A stretch of DNA of 64,000 nucleotides, from the NCBI RefSeq assembly GCF_020176955.2, contig NZ_JAIUCZ020000005.1:558001-622000 (forward strand). Direction: 5' to 3'. How positions within the stretch are numbered: position 1 is the stretch's first letter; the number at the start of each line of letters is the position of its first letter. The DNA comes from Nocardia sp. alder85J (GTDB lineage Bacteria > Actinomycetota > Actinomycetes > Mycobacteriales > Mycobacteriaceae). Position numbers and translations under genes: made by a program. This document shows, one piece after another, positions 34,821 to 44,542 of this stretch. The notes beneath the pieces are model-generated. The model ran no database searches and was not told where the DNA came from. It worked only from the letters and a program-made list of their open reading frames with translations.

Positions 34821-36056
34821 TCAGGTGCGCGCGGGTGCGGGCAGTTCCACCGGGCTCACGACGGTCGGCCGCGGCGGCGGGTCGAACGCCTCCGGGCCGG
34901 GTACCCGCACGGTCGGTGGCGTCCCGTCCAGTTCCCGTTCCCAGCGCCGCACGTTCGGCGGGTCGTACTCCGGTCCGGTGGTGACGCTGGAGGACAGGTA
35001 GATCTTGCGGTCGTCGGGGGTGTCCAGCCGCCGCCACGCGTCCCGGTAGAACCGCGGATTGCCCGGATTCACCAGCAGGCCCAGCAGATTCAGCAGGCGG
35101 TAGCCGACGGTCAGCGTCTGGTTCGGCAACGCCGGGCCGGTGCCGGTGGCCGGGCGGTCCCCGCCGTCGCCGGACACCGCCCCGGCCGCGGCGTCGCCGG
35201 CCGGTGTGCCGAATATCCGCGCGAGCCGACCGGCGTCGAATTCCAGCCCCTGCACCTGCGCCTCGCGGATCATCCAGCGCAGGGTGGTGTCCGACAGCCG
35301 GGAGTCGGCGTTACCGCCGCCGATGTCGCCGTGGCAGCCGGTGAACCACACCTGCTCGACCCGGTCCGGCCGCTGCCGCCGCACCCCGTCCTCGTCGGTG
35401 ATCTCCCACAGGCAGGGTTGGTAGACCCGCCGCCGCTCGTCGATGGCCAGCGCCTGCCGGGCGCAGTGCACGATGGGTGACAGCCGCAGATCGTGGAACC
35501 GATAGCGATGCGTGGTGATGCCGGGCACCCCCATCGCACCCACGGTGTCGAACACCCCGAGGAATTTGATCGGCACCGAGGGCGTGCAGTACCGCTCCCG
35601 GAAGGCGGCCCATTCCGGCGGATCCGGATCGTCCGGATGCGCCTTGCGTTCCCGGTAGATGGCCAGCGCCTGCGGATACGCCTTGTCGATCAGCGCGTCC
35701 GGGGTCAGCAGGCCCAGCCGGTTGATCATGCCCGCGAGACTGCGGGCGGTGAAAGCGCCGCGGCTGAAGCCGAAGATGAAGATCTCGTCGCCTTCCTCCC
35801 AGTTCAGCGCGACCTGCCAATACATCGTCGCCAGTGCGGCGTCCAGGCCCAGCCCGAACGCGCCGCCGAGCCATTTGTCCAGCCGGTACCCCCGGGAACC
35901 GGGACCGTCGGTGTAGAAGACCCGCTGGCCCACGTGCTCCCCCGTGTCGCGGGAGGTGCTCAGCCGCACCGACTCCGCGATCTTCACGATGTTCGACACC
36001 GTGGGGTTGCTCTCGGTTCCCCACGTTCCGTCACAACACACCACCAAACGTTTCAT
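34821..36056 (-). CDS. DUF2235 alpha/beta hydrolase (Tle1-like phospholipase fold)
   Basis: 411 residues. KRLVVCCDGTWG at the start, FYTDGPGSRG, then the nucleophile elbow IFGFSRGAFTARSLAGMI with Ser98, LGVFDTVGAMG, CARQALAIDERR and WFTGCHGDIGGG are the DUF2235 signature; the family includes type VI phospholipase effectors (Tle1) and many cytosolic proteins of unknown role. The C-terminal ~50 residues are proline-rich. No signal peptide is seen, and no secretion genes are adjacent. Convergent with treY. Confidence 0.82.
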   Translation of the reverse strand: MKRLVVCCDGTWGTESNPTVSNIVKIAESVRLSTSRDTGEHVGQRVFYTDGPGSRGYRLDKWLGGAFGLGLDAALATMYWQVALNWEEGDEIFIFGFSRGAFTARSLAGMINRLGLLTPDALIDKAYPQALAIYRERKAHPDDPDPPEWAAFRERYCTPSVPIKFLGVFDTVGAMGVPGITTHRYRFHDLRLSPIVHCARQALAIDERRRVYQPCLWEITDEDGVRRQRPDRVEQVWFTGCHGDIGGGNADSRLSDTTLRWMIREAQVQGLEFDAGRLARIFGTPAGDAAAGAVSGDGGDRPATGTGPALPNQTLTVGYRLLNLLGLLVNPGNPRFYRDAWRRLDTPDDRKIYLSSSVTTGPEYDPPNVRRWERELDGTPPTVRVPGPEAFDPPPRPTVVSPVELPAPART

Positions 36057-36152
36057 ACCCCGATCCTCCCGCCGTGAGCCGTCCGAAACCTGCGTAGCGT
36101 GCTACTCGAATAATCGCAGCGGCGGTATCGGTTCGTTATCGATCGGTACGAT

Positions 36153-36845
36153 TCAGCGGTGTAGCGAACCGCGGGCACGAGGGGCGCGCCAGTGGTAGCG
36201 CAGTGCCAGCAACCGGAACGCGATGGCGCCCGCGGCCGCCGGCAACGCGGTCCAGCCGCGATACCAGTGCTCGTGCAACAGGATCGCGGTCAGCACCGAG
36301 CCGAACAGCGCCGGGATGGCATAGAGGTCGGTGTCCGGGCGCAGGATCGCCGGCGACCGCTGGGCGAGCACGTCCCGGACGATGCCGCCGCCGACCGCGG
36401 TGACCAGGCCCAGCAACGCCGCCGAGGGCGCGCCGAGCCCGTGTTCGAAGGCCGTGCGGGTACCCAGCACACAGAACAGGCCCAGACCGACCGCGTCGGC
36501 GATGTCGAGCCACCGGGTCAGCCGCAGCCGCCGGGTCCGCCGGTACCACCGCCCGGTCTCCCGTGGCGGGCGCCACAGCGCCACCATCGCCGCGGCCAGC
36601 AGCGAGGTGTACAGGTAGCCGAGATCGGTGAACGCCGCCGGCGGCACCCGGCCGATGATCAGATCGCGCAGCACACCCCCGCCGAGCGCGGTGGCCACCG
36701 CCAGCACCGCGAGGCCGAACACGTCGTAGTCCTTGCGCACCGCCAGCAGCGCGCCCGAGACGGCGAAGGCGAAAACCCCTGCGATGTCCCCGATCTGCTG
36801 CACCAGGTCGACCGCGGACTCCATCCGCATCGCGATCACCGCCAC
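36153..36845 (-). CDS. Trimeric intracellular cation (TRIC)-type channel family membrane protein
   Basis: 230 residues, seven hydrophobic segments built from an internal duplication: the GGGVLRDLIIGRVPP element in the first half and GGGIVRDVLAQRSPA in the second are the paired GGGxxRD motifs of the UPF0126/TRIC family. Such proteins are potassium-permeable channels in the studied bacterial homologues. The start is uncertain: GTG at 36843-36845 or ATG codons at 36828-36830 and 36822-36824. Single gene, upstream region shared with dnaE1. Confidence 0.85.
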   Translation of the reverse strand: MAVIAMRMESAVDLVQQIGDIAGVFAFAVSGALLAVRKDYDVFGLAVLAVATALGGGVLRDLIIGRVPPAAFTDLGYLYTSLLAAAMVALWRPPRETGRWYRRTRRLRLTRWLDIADAVGLGLFCVLGTRTAFEHGLGAPSAALLGLVTAVGGGIVRDVLAQRSPAILRPDTDLYAIPALFGSVLTAILLHEHWYRGWTALPAAAGAIAFRLLALRYHWRAPRARGSLHR

Positions 36846-37031
36846 GGTTCCGGCCGGCCCCGGCCCGCGATCGTCACGCCGGCGCCTCCTTCTCCGTTCG
36901 CCTCCGATCAGCGATCCACAGGCAAACTACACTGCCCGGCGACGTGACCTTCGCCACGCGACGCGCCGCGTTCCTGCGACGACCGCACAGCGGCTCCGAA
37001 ACCTGTCGGGGGTGAGGCATACTCTCCAGTC

Positions 37032-40000
37032 GTGTCAGCCTCGTCGGGATCTTTCGTTCACCTGCACAACCACACCGAGTACTCGATGCTCGACGGCGCC
37101 GCGAAGATCACGCCCTTGTTCAAGGAAGCGCAGCGCCTGGGGATGTCCGCGGTCGGCATGTCCGACCACGGCAACATGTACGGTGCCTCCGAGTTCTACA
37201 ACACGGCCAAGAAGTACGGCGTCAAACCCGTCATCGGCATCGAGGCGTACATCGCGCCCGGCTCGCGCTTCGACACCAAGCGCGTGCAGTGGGGCGACCC
37301 GAGCCAGAAGAGCGACGACGTCTCGGGTTCCGGCGCCTACACCCACATGACGATGGTCGCCGAGACCGCCACCGGCCTGCGCAACCTGTTCAAGCTGTCG
37401 TCGCTGGCGTCCATCGAGGGCCAGCTGGGCAAGTGGGCGCGGATGGACGCGGACATCATCGCCGCGCACGCCGAGGGCATCATCGCCACCACCGGCTGCC
37501 CCTCCGGCGAAGTACAGACCCGGCTGCGGCTCGGCCACGACCGCGAGGCGCTGGAGGCGGCGGCCAAGTGGCAGGAGATCTTCGGCAAGGAGAACTTCTT
37601 CCTCGAGGTGATGGACCACGGCCTGTCCATCGAGCGGCGGGTGCGCGAGGGCCTGCTCGAGATCAGCCGCACCCTGGACATCAAGCCGCTGGCCACCAAC
37701 GACTGCCACTACGTCTTCGAGACCGACTCGTCCAATCACGAGGCGCTGCTGTGCATCCAGACCGGTAAGACGCTCTCGGATCCGGCCCGGTTCAAGTTCG
37801 ACGGCACCGGCTACTACCTCAAGTCCGCCGACGAGATGCGCGCGATCTGGGATGCCGAGGTGCCCGGGGCCTGTGACAGCACCGTCGAGATCGGCGAGCG
37901 GGTCCAGCCCTACGACGACGTGTGGTCGCACCGCGACCGGATGCCGATCTTCCCGGTCCCCGAGGGCGAGACGCAGTCGTCCTGGTTGCGCCGCGAGGTG
38001 CTGCGCGGGCTCGACCGGCGCTTCCCCGACGGCCCGTCGCAGGAATACCTCGACCGCGCCGACTACGAGCTCAACGTCATCATCGAGATGGGCTTCCCCG
38101 CCTACTTCCTCGTCGTCGGCGACCTGATCACCCATGCCCGCGAGGTCGGCATCAGCGTCGGGCCGGGCCGTGGTTCGGCGGCCGGCTCGCTGGTCGCGTA
38201 CGCGATGGGCATCACCAATATCGACCCGATCCCGCACGGCCTGCTGTTCGAGCGGTTCCTCAACCCCGAGCGCGTGTCGATGCCCGATATCGATATCGAC
38301 TTCGACGATCGCCGCCGCGGTGAGATGGTCCGCTACGCCACCGAGAAGTGGGGCACCGACCGAGTGGCCCAGGTCATCACCTTCGGCACCATCAAAACGA
38401 AAGCGGCGCTGAAGGATTCGGCCCGCGTACAGTTCGGCCAGCCGGGTTTCGCGATCGCCGACCAGATCTCGAAGGCGCTGCCGCCGCCGATCATGGCCAA
38501 GGACATCCCGCTGTCGGGCATCATGGATCCCGAGCACGAGCGGTACAAGGAGGCCGCCGAGGTCCGGGAGCTCATCAACACCAACCCGGACGTCGCCAAG
38601 ATCTACGAGACCGCCCGCGGCCTCGAGGGCCTGATCCGCAACGCCGGCGTGCACGCCTGCGCGGTCATCATGTCCTCCGAACCGCTGATGGACGCGATCC
38701 CGGTCTGGAAGCGCCCGCAGGACGGCGCCATCATCACCGGCTGGGACTACCCCTCCTGCGAGGCCATCGGCCTGCTGAAGATGGACTTCCTGGGCCTGCG
38801 CAACCTCACCGTCATCGGTGACGCCCTGGAGAACATCAAGGCCAACCGCGGCATCGATCTCGACCTGGACCGGCTGCCGCTGGAAGATCCGCCCACCTAC
38901 GAACTGCTGGCCCGCGGCGACACCCTGGGCGTGTTCCAGCTCGACGGCGGTGCCATGCGAGATCTGCTGCGGCGCATGCAGCCCACCGGTTTCGAGGACA
39001 TCGTCGCGGTGCTCGCGCTGTACCGCCCCGGCCCGATGGGCATGAACGCGCACAACGACTACGCCGACCGCAAGAACAACCGGCAAGAGGTCACACCGAT
39101 CCACCCCGAGCTCGAAGAGCCGCTGAAGGACATCCTGCGCGACACCTACGGCCTGATCGTGTATCAGGAGCAGATCATGCAGATCGCGCAGAAGGTCGCC
39201 GGTTATTCGCTCGGCCGCGCCGACATCCTGCGGCGCGCCATGGGTAAGAAGAAGGCCGAGGTGCTCGAGGCCGAATTCGAGGGCTTCGAGAAGGGCATGC
39301 TGGAGAACGGCTTCTCCAAGCCCGCCATCAAGGCGCTGTGGGACACCATCCTCCCGTTCGCCGGCTACGCGTTCAACAAGTCACACGCGGCCGGCTACGG
39401 CCTGGTGTCGTTCTGGACGGCGTATCTGAAGGCCAACTATCCGGCCGAGTACATGGCGGGCCTGCTGACCTCCGTCGGCGACGACAAGGACAAGGCCGCG
39501 GTGTACCTGGCCGACTGCCGCCACCTCGGCATCCAGGTGCTGCCGCCGGACGTCAACGAATCCGAGCACAACTTCGCCTCCGTCGGCAACGACATCCGCT
39601 TCGGCATGGGCGCGGTCCGCAACGTCGGCGCGAACGTGGTGGCCTCGATCATCTCCGCCCGCAAGGAGAAGTCGAAGTTCACCGACTTCTCCGACTACCT
39701 GAACAAGATCGACGCCGTGGCCTGCACCAAGAAGGTCGCCGAATCGCTGATCAAGGCAGGCGCTTTCGACTCGCTGGGCCACCCCCGCAAGGGTCTGCTG
39801 CTGGTGCACTCCGACGCGATCGACGCCGTGATGTCCACCAAGAAGGCGGAGGCGATCGGCCAGTTCGACCTGTTCGGCGGCCTCGACGACGCCGACGACT
39901 CGGTCTCCAGCGTCTTCGACGTCAAGGTCCCCGACGAGGAGTGGGAGACCAAGCACAAACTCGCCCTGGAGCGGGAAATGCTGGGCCTCTATGTCTCCGG

Positions 40001-40583
40001 CCATCCGCTCGACGGCGTCGCGCACGTGCTCAACGCGCAGTCCGATACCCAGATCCCCACCATCCTCGGCGGCGACATCAAGGACGGCACCCAGGTCACC
40101 GTCGGCGGTATCTTCGCCTCGGTCACCCGCCGCATCAACAAGAACGGAATGCCCTGGGCCTCGGCCCAATTGGAGGACCTCTCCGGTGGCATCGAGGTGC
40201 TGTTCTTCCCGCAGTCGTACTCCGCCTACGGCATGGACGTCACCGAGGACGCGGTGGTGCTGGTCAAGGCCCGCGTCTCCGCCCGCGACGACCGCATCTC
40301 CCTGATCGCCAACGATCTGGTGGTCCCCGACCTGTCGCACATCGGTGTCGAGAAACCGCTGTCGGTCATCATCCCGACCCGCCTGTGCACCCCCGACAAA
40401 CTCGGCGCCCTCAAACGCGTCCTGTCCAGCCACCCCGGCACCGCCGACGTCCACATCCGCCACGTCGGCTCCCGCGAGAAGACCACCCTGCTGAAAGTGT
40501 CCGACAATCTCCGGGTCTCGCCGTCGTCGGCGTTGATGGGCGATCTGAAGGCGCTGCTGGGGCCGGGCTGCCTGGCGAGCTGA
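37032..40583 (+). CDS. dnaE1: DNA polymerase III subunit alpha
   Basis: Replicative polymerase of 1183 residues. PHP domain opens with FVHLHNHTEYSMLDGAAK (GMSDHGNM follows). The palm catalytic motif SMPDIDIDFDDRRR near 417-430 and the GPGRGSAAGSLVAYAMGI block before it are intact, with the third acidic site in LKMDFLGLRNL. Later come GRADILRRAMGKKK, HhH and an OB domain (TQVTVGGIFASVTRRINKNG). Start is the GTG at 37032. This is the essential DnaE1-type enzyme, not the mutasome DnaE2, judging by the intact PHP metal motifs and length. It ends seven bases from the convergent gene at 40591. Confidence 0.96.
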   Translation: MSASSGSFVHLHNHTEYSMLDGAAKITPLFKEAQRLGMSAVGMSDHGNMYGASEFYNTAKKYGVKPVIGIEAYIAPGSRFDTKRVQWGDPSQKSDDVSGSGAYTHMTMVAETATGLRNLFKLSSLASIEGQLGKWARMDADIIAAHAEGIIATTGCPSGEVQTRLRLGHDREALEAAAKWQEIFGKENFFLEVMDHGLSIERRVREGLLEISRTLDIKPLATNDCHYVFETDSSNHEALLCIQTGKTLSDPARFKFDGTGYYLKSADEMRAIWDAEVPGACDSTVEIGERVQPYDDVWSHRDRMPIFPVPEGETQSSWLRREVLRGLDRRFPDGPSQEYLDRADYELNVIIEMGFPAYFLVVGDLITHAREVGISVGPGRGSAAGSLVAYAMGITNIDPIPHGLLFERFLNPERVSMPDIDIDFDDRRRGEMVRYATEKWGTDRVAQVITFGTIKTKAALKDSARVQFGQPGFAIADQISKALPPPIMAKDIPLSGIMDPEHERYKEAAEVRELINTNPDVAKIYETARGLEGLIRNAGVHACAVIMSSEPLMDAIPVWKRPQDGAIITGWDYPSCEAIGLLKMDFLGLRNLTVIGDALENIKANRGIDLDLDRLPLEDPPTYELLARGDTLGVFQLDGGAMRDLLRRMQPTGFEDIVAVLALYRPGPMGMNAHNDYADRKNNRQEVTPIHPELEEPLKDILRDTYGLIVYQEQIMQIAQKVAGYSLGRADILRRAMGKKKAEVLEAEFEGFEKGMLENGFSKPAIKALWDTILPFAGYAFNKSHAAGYGLVSFWTAYLKANYPAEYMAGLLTSVGDDKDKAAVYLADCRHLGIQVLPPDVNESEHNFASVGNDIRFGMGAVRNVGANVVASIISARKEKSKFTDFSDYLNKIDAVACTKKVAESLIKAGAFDSLGHPRKGLLLVHSDAIDAVMSTKKAEAIGQFDLFGGLDDADDSVSSVFDVKVPDEEWETKHKLALEREMLGLYVSGHPLDGVAHVLNAQSDTQIPTILGGDIKDGTQVTVGGIFASVTRRINKNGMPWASAQLEDLSGGIEVLFFPQSYSAYGMDVTEDAVVLVKARVSARDDRISLIANDLVVPDLSHIGVEKPLSVIIPTRLCTPDKLGALKRVLSSHPGTADVHIRHVGSREKTTLLKVSDNLRVSPSSALMGDLKALLGPGCLAS

Positions 40584-40590
40584 GCCGGCG

Positions 40591-41520
40591 CTACCTCGGC
40601 GCCAGCCCGGTGATGGTGCCGGCTGTGAGCAGATGCGCGGTGACCGCCGCATTCATGGTGTCCACGACCTGGTTGAAGGCGTAGTTGATCATGGATTCGT
40701 AACCGGCGGCCTTGCCGTCGCCGGATCGGATCGAGTCGTTGATGTTGTCGGCCAGGGTGACGAGGTTCTTCCTCGCCGTCGTGATGTTGGCCTTGGTGGT
40801 ATCGACCTGACCGACCAGCGCATTGTCCAACCGCATGAAGGTCTGGATGCTGGTGCGCAGATCATCGGCGGTGATTTCGTATTCCTTCACGCCACTACCG
40901 GTGAGCGGTGGCGGCGTCGAGACCGACGAGGGTATCGCCGTCTGCGGTGCCCGGCCGCTGGAATCCGGATGGCCGAGGTTGCGCCAGTGCGCGGCCAGCA
41001 ATGCGGCCAGACTCGCGTACCACGTGCGCATATTCGCGGGCATCAGATTCGGCTGGAACAGGAAGCCCTGTGCGGTGGCGCCCGCGACCTTCTCGTTCAG
41101 GTCGTCGACCGAACCACCGATCCATACGCCCGCGTTCCGGTCCGCGATGGTGTGGTCCATCTGCGATCGCCACTCGTCGAGCCCGTGGTTGATGCCCAGC
41201 ACCGACAGGGATCCGACGGCTCCCGAGAGCAGACCGTTGGCCAGACCTTCGACACCCAGACCCGCGAGACCGGCCCCGGCCAGCGAGCCCGGCGCGCCCG
41301 CCGAGGCGAAGCTGATCATGGCATGAGCGAGCGCGGTACCGGCATCCTCGTGGTCACCGACCATGCCGCCGATCATCTGCCCCACGGCGGCGCCACCACC
41401 GCTGAACAACGCCTGGCCCATCATGGCGCCGGCCACCTCGCCGCCGAACGGGTCGATCATCCCGCCCACCGCCCCGCCGACCAGGGTGCCGGCGATGCTT
41501 CCGATTGTTCCCCAACGCAT
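40591..41520 (-). CDS. Glycine-zipper helical protein of the ESX-like operon
   Basis: 309 residues, not in a family I can name. The first ~110 residues are Gly/Ala-rich hydrophobic helices with GxxxG spacing (GTLVGGAVGGMIDPFGGEVAGAMMGQ, then a second hairpin), able to insert in a membrane. A middle part with TWYASLAALLAAHWR links to a C-terminal four-helix-like region of ~95 residues (DLRTSIQTFMRLDNALVGQVDTTKANITTARKNL...) resembling the small helical domains of ESX-associated proteins such as DUF4226. It is last in the operon after the transglutaminase-domain protein and could be its immunity partner or a secretion accessory. Confidence 0.6.
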   Translation of the reverse strand: MRWGTIGSIAGTLVGGAVGGMIDPFGGEVAGAMMGQALFSGGGAAVGQMIGGMVGDHEDAGTALAHAMISFASAGAPGSLAGAGLAGLGVEGLANGLLSGAVGSLSVLGINHGLDEWRSQMDHTIADRNAGVWIGGSVDDLNEKVAGATAQGFLFQPNLMPANMRTWYASLAALLAAHWRNLGHPDSSGRAPQTAIPSSVSTPPPLTGSGVKEYEITADDLRTSIQTFMRLDNALVGQVDTTKANITTARKNLVTLADNINDSIRSGDGKAAGYESMINYAFNQVVDTMNAAVTAHLLTAGTITGLAPR

Positions 41521-41671
41521 TGCTATGTCCCGGAGTGGATGCGCGACACCATCAGTAAGCTCCCATCAGCGTCGGCCGTCGAGGGTCGAACCCTGGAATC
41601 ATACCTCGTCCCACCGGGCAGCAACGCCGAGCCGGGACGAACCTGGACAAGTCTGGATCCGACGGGGTGGT

Positions 41672-44542
41672 TCACGTCACCCGTCTGAAGGCCAGTGCGA
41701 TCACGGCACTGTCGTAGGACTTACCGTACGAATGGAATCTGGCGTCCGACTGATGAATGACGCGCATGGGATCGGTCTCCCGCCGAGCGTCGGTGAACTC
41801 CATGTGGTTGCCACTCAGCCAGCTGTCGGTCTCCTCGACATAGCGTCCGTAGTCGAAGTTGCAGATGCCGGGCCCTTTCCCGCCGAAGAGATCGCTCGAC
41901 ATATCGACCTGAGCCGTGGCCGGATCCGGGGCGAACGCGCGCGGATTCGGGTCCGTGTCGACCGTGCGCCAATGTCCATGGGAGTCGACCAGCACCTTCC
42001 CGTCGGCGCCGTAAGCATAGGCCTGCCCGGAGTAGAAGTGCTTGGCATACATGACCACGTCCCAATCCGCGGGACTGCCGCTGGGTAATTGCTGATCCAC
42101 CCCCCGTAGCCTGCCGAGCACCGGATCCGCTGCGACCATGGCGAGAAAGTCTTCTCTGGTGGCGGGTCGCTGCGCCAAGATTTCCTCGAACCGATGTTTG
42201 TAACCCAGCACCGTTTCCTTGGTCCGCTGACCGTGCTCCAATTTGGCCGCCGTCCGCATATCACCCCATGCGGACTTGTCCTGGGCATTCAGATTCTTTG
42301 CCAGATCCTCCGCCGCCTGCTCGTATCTGGCCGCTTCGGACCGGTAGTAATCCACCCTGGCCTGGATATTGCGGATCTCCGGTGAATCGTCCCCGGCACC
42401 GGGAACCTGCCGCGCGGCCGCCAATTCGGCCGTCGCCTCGCGGAGCCATCGGTTGTACTGGTTCATCCCCTCGTTCGCCCGCTCCAGCGGACCGAGCACA
42501 CGCTCGAACTCGTACGGCGAGTAGTGCGTCCCGGGATCACTGAAAGCCAGATTCATCGGCGGACTGTGCCCGTCCCGGCCGATGCTCAGCATGGTCACAC
42601 CGATACATCCACGGTCCAGCGTCCTGAGCTCGATGGGGAACAACTTCCGGCCGAGCTTGTTCTCCCACATCTCGATGAATTCACTCTTCAAATAGGTCTG
42701 GCGGGGACCGTCGAGCTCCGGCATGAATTCGCGATCCCGCCAATCACCTTCGACCTGGAGTTCTCCCTCTCGTACGCCTCGCAGTTCCCCCAGATCCATG
42801 GTCGTCTCGGCCGGGCTCTCCGCGGCGGGGGACTCCTCGGCCGGAGCCGTCTCGGCCGGGCTCTCCTCGGACCGGACCGTAGCGGCCGGAACCTCTTCCG
42901 CGGCAACTCGATCGATCCGCGGCGGCACCTCACCGGCGCGTTCGGGCGATACCGTCACCTCACGGCCCGGACCACCGGCCCTGCCGCCGGGCGCCGCCAT
43001 CTCCCCCGGCTCGCGTACCGGCACCTCCGCGGATCGGCCACGCGGCCCGCCTTCGCCGACAACCGGTCCCTCGGCCTCCCTCAGTACCGGCTCACCGGTC
43101 CGCGTCACCGGTTCACCGTCGCGCGTCACGGGCTCACCCTCACGGGTCACCGACTCACCCTCACGCGTCACCGACTCACCCTCACGCGTTACCGGCTCAC
43201 CCTCACGGGTCACCGACTCACCCTCACGCGTCACCGACTCACCCTCACGGGTCACCGGCTCACCCTCACGCGTCACCGACTCACCCTCACGCGTCACCGA
43301 CTCACCGTCGCGCGTCACGGGCTCACCCTCACGGGTCACCGACTCACCGTCACGGGTCACCGACTCACCCTCACGGGTCACGGACTCACCCTCACGGGTC
43401 ACCGGCTCACCCTCACGGGTCACCGGCTCACCCTCACGGGTCACCGGCCCACCGTCCCGCACCACCGGTACACGGCCCTCTTCGCCAACGCGCGCGTTCG
43501 GAGGTAGGCCGGTCGGGTCCCGGGGTACACGCAGGGCCGATCCGTCCGGGCCGTTCGGCGAACCCTCGGGAAATGCGATCCGCTCACTGCCCGGGGGCGG
43601 TGGCGGCCCGCTCGGCCCGTGCACGCGCAAGGCATGTGGCAGCGTGCCGATCACACCACCGACGATCCCGGGCAGCAGATTCTTCCAACTGAAATCCAGC
43701 GAACCGGTGAAAGGCGCGATGGCCACCACACCCGCCACGGCACCCGCCCCGCCGCCGATCGCTGCGCCGGTGAAACGCACGACCGCCCGTCCGAGAAACG
43801 GTGAGTGCGCCGCATTCCGCGCAGCAGCGCCCGAAACCCGTCGATCCATCCCCGCGATCGCCTTGCCGCCGAAGAATTCACCGGCCATTCCTGCCGCGCC
43901 CCCCGACACCACCCCCAATCCGATTTCGCGCCAATCGAAATCACCCCATCGGCGATTTCCCTGGACCATCTGCACGGTATCGGCGGCCGCCGGAATGAGA
44001 CCACCTTGTACGGCACCGAGGGTGGCCCCTTTGAACAGCACCATTTTCCCGAGCCGGGCCGCGGCCGCCCGAGCGCCGTCACGTCCCAGGTTCGCGACCA
44101 ACTCCCGGACCGCAGCGCGAATGGTCATCCGCGTCGCGGCGGTTTGTGCCACGCCCTCTGCCTCACCGATACCCGGTGCGAACGCATCGACCGCCAGTTG
44201 CGCCACCAGCGATCCGGCGATCACGTACTTCGTATATTCCGTGTACAGAGCATTGTTGAGCAATTGTTCGCCGAGGCTGTAGCACGCATTGGCGGCGGTG
44301 TGGAGATCACCGTCCAGATCGATCCCGTGCGCCGCGAGGGCCGTGCCGGTCTCGCCGGCGATGACGGCCAGCGCTTTCTGCCGGGCGGCACCGGTCAACT
44401 CGGCCACCTGGGCGATGACGTCACCGAGTTCGATCCACGCGTGCCCCACGCGCCGCATCGCGTCCTCGTCGCCCTCCGGCATGGGCCCCGCTACCGCGGC
44501 AACCACCCAGGCCGGTACCTCCGGCGGCATCGTGAATGTCAT
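41672..44542 (-). CDS. CpnT-like WXG-type protein with C-terminal microbial transglutaminase domain
   Basis: About 956 residues from the ATG at 44540-44542. Residues ~5-130: alpha-helical head (PPEVPAWVVAAVAGPMPEGDEDAM...HAWIELGDVI) as in the N-terminal domain of CpnT and other type VII-exported toxins. ~130-335: alternating Gly/Ala-rich hydrophobic helices. ~360-490: a run of 7-residue [P/S]VTR[E/D]GE repeats. A Glu/Pro-rich linker follows. ~590-956: a domain matching microbial transglutaminase (PF09017): nucleophile C646 in DRGCIGVT, then MYAKHFYSGQ, AFAPDPATAQVDMS, D897 in ICNFDYGRY, H913 in SGNHMEF and a closing SDARFHSYGKSYDSAVIALAF. The triad of the Streptomyces enzyme (Cys64/Asp255/His274) is therefore kept. 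Likely an exported protein-crosslinking or deamidating effector. The frame is open to 44719. Confidence 0.82.
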   Translation of the reverse strand: MTFTMPPEVPAWVVAAVAGPMPEGDEDAMRRVGHAWIELGDVIAQVAELTGAARQKALAVIAGETGTALAAHGIDLDGDLHTAANACYSLGEQLLNNALYTEYTKYVIAGSLVAQLAVDAFAPGIGEAEGVAQTAATRMTIRAAVRELVANLGRDGARAAAARLGKMVLFKGATLGAVQGGLIPAAADTVQMVQGNRRWGDFDWREIGLGVVSGGAAGMAGEFFGGKAIAGMDRRVSGAAARNAAHSPFLGRAVVRFTGAAIGGGAGAVAGVVAIAPFTGSLDFSWKNLLPGIVGGVIGTLPHALRVHGPSGPPPPPGSERIAFPEGSPNGPDGSALRVPRDPTGLPPNARVGEEGRVPVVRDGGPVTREGEPVTREGEPVTREGESVTREGESVTRDGESVTREGEPVTRDGESVTREGESVTREGEPVTREGESVTREGESVTREGEPVTREGESVTREGESVTREGEPVTRDGEPVTRTGEPVLREAEGPVVGEGGPRGRSAEVPVREPGEMAAPGGRAGGPGREVTVSPERAGEVPPRIDRVAAEEVPAATVRSEESPAETAPAEESPAAESPAETTMDLGELRGVREGELQVEGDWRDREFMPELDGPRQTYLKSEFIEMWENKLGRKLFPIELRTLDRGCIGVTMLSIGRDGHSPPMNLAFSDPGTHYSPYEFERVLGPLERANEGMNQYNRWLREATAELAAARQVPGAGDDSPEIRNIQARVDYYRSEAARYEQAAEDLAKNLNAQDKSAWGDMRTAAKLEHGQRTKETVLGYKHRFEEILAQRPATREDFLAMVAADPVLGRLRGVDQQLPSGSPADWDVVMYAKHFYSGQAYAYGADGKVLVDSHGHWRTVDTDPNPRAFAPDPATAQVDMSSDLFGGKGPGICNFDYGRYVEETDSWLSGNHMEFTDARRETDPMRVIHQSDARFHSYGKSYDSAVIALAFRRVT
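43073..43470 (-). repeat. 21-bp tandem repeat encoding [P/S]VTR[E/D]GE heptads
   Basis: Nineteen consecutive 21-base units, 17 of them close to consensus, within the transglutaminase-domain gene. Units start with P or S; from the third unit the order is mostly P-S-S, giving a 63-base higher-order period. Synonymous differences between cgg/cgc and ccc/cca positions show the units are not identical. The peptide is highly charged and predicted extended, acting as a spacer between the N-terminal helical part and the C-terminal catalytic domain. Copy number is expected to vary between strains. Confidence 0.9.

Noticed and set aside
37035..39104. 689-residue minus-strand frame opposite dnaE1
   Set aside because: Mirror of dnaE1; no family motif or ribosome-binding site.
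43073..43470. CRISPR-like regular repeats
   Set aside because: Units are contiguous 21-mers without spacers and keep one open frame; they are a protein-coding tandem repeat.
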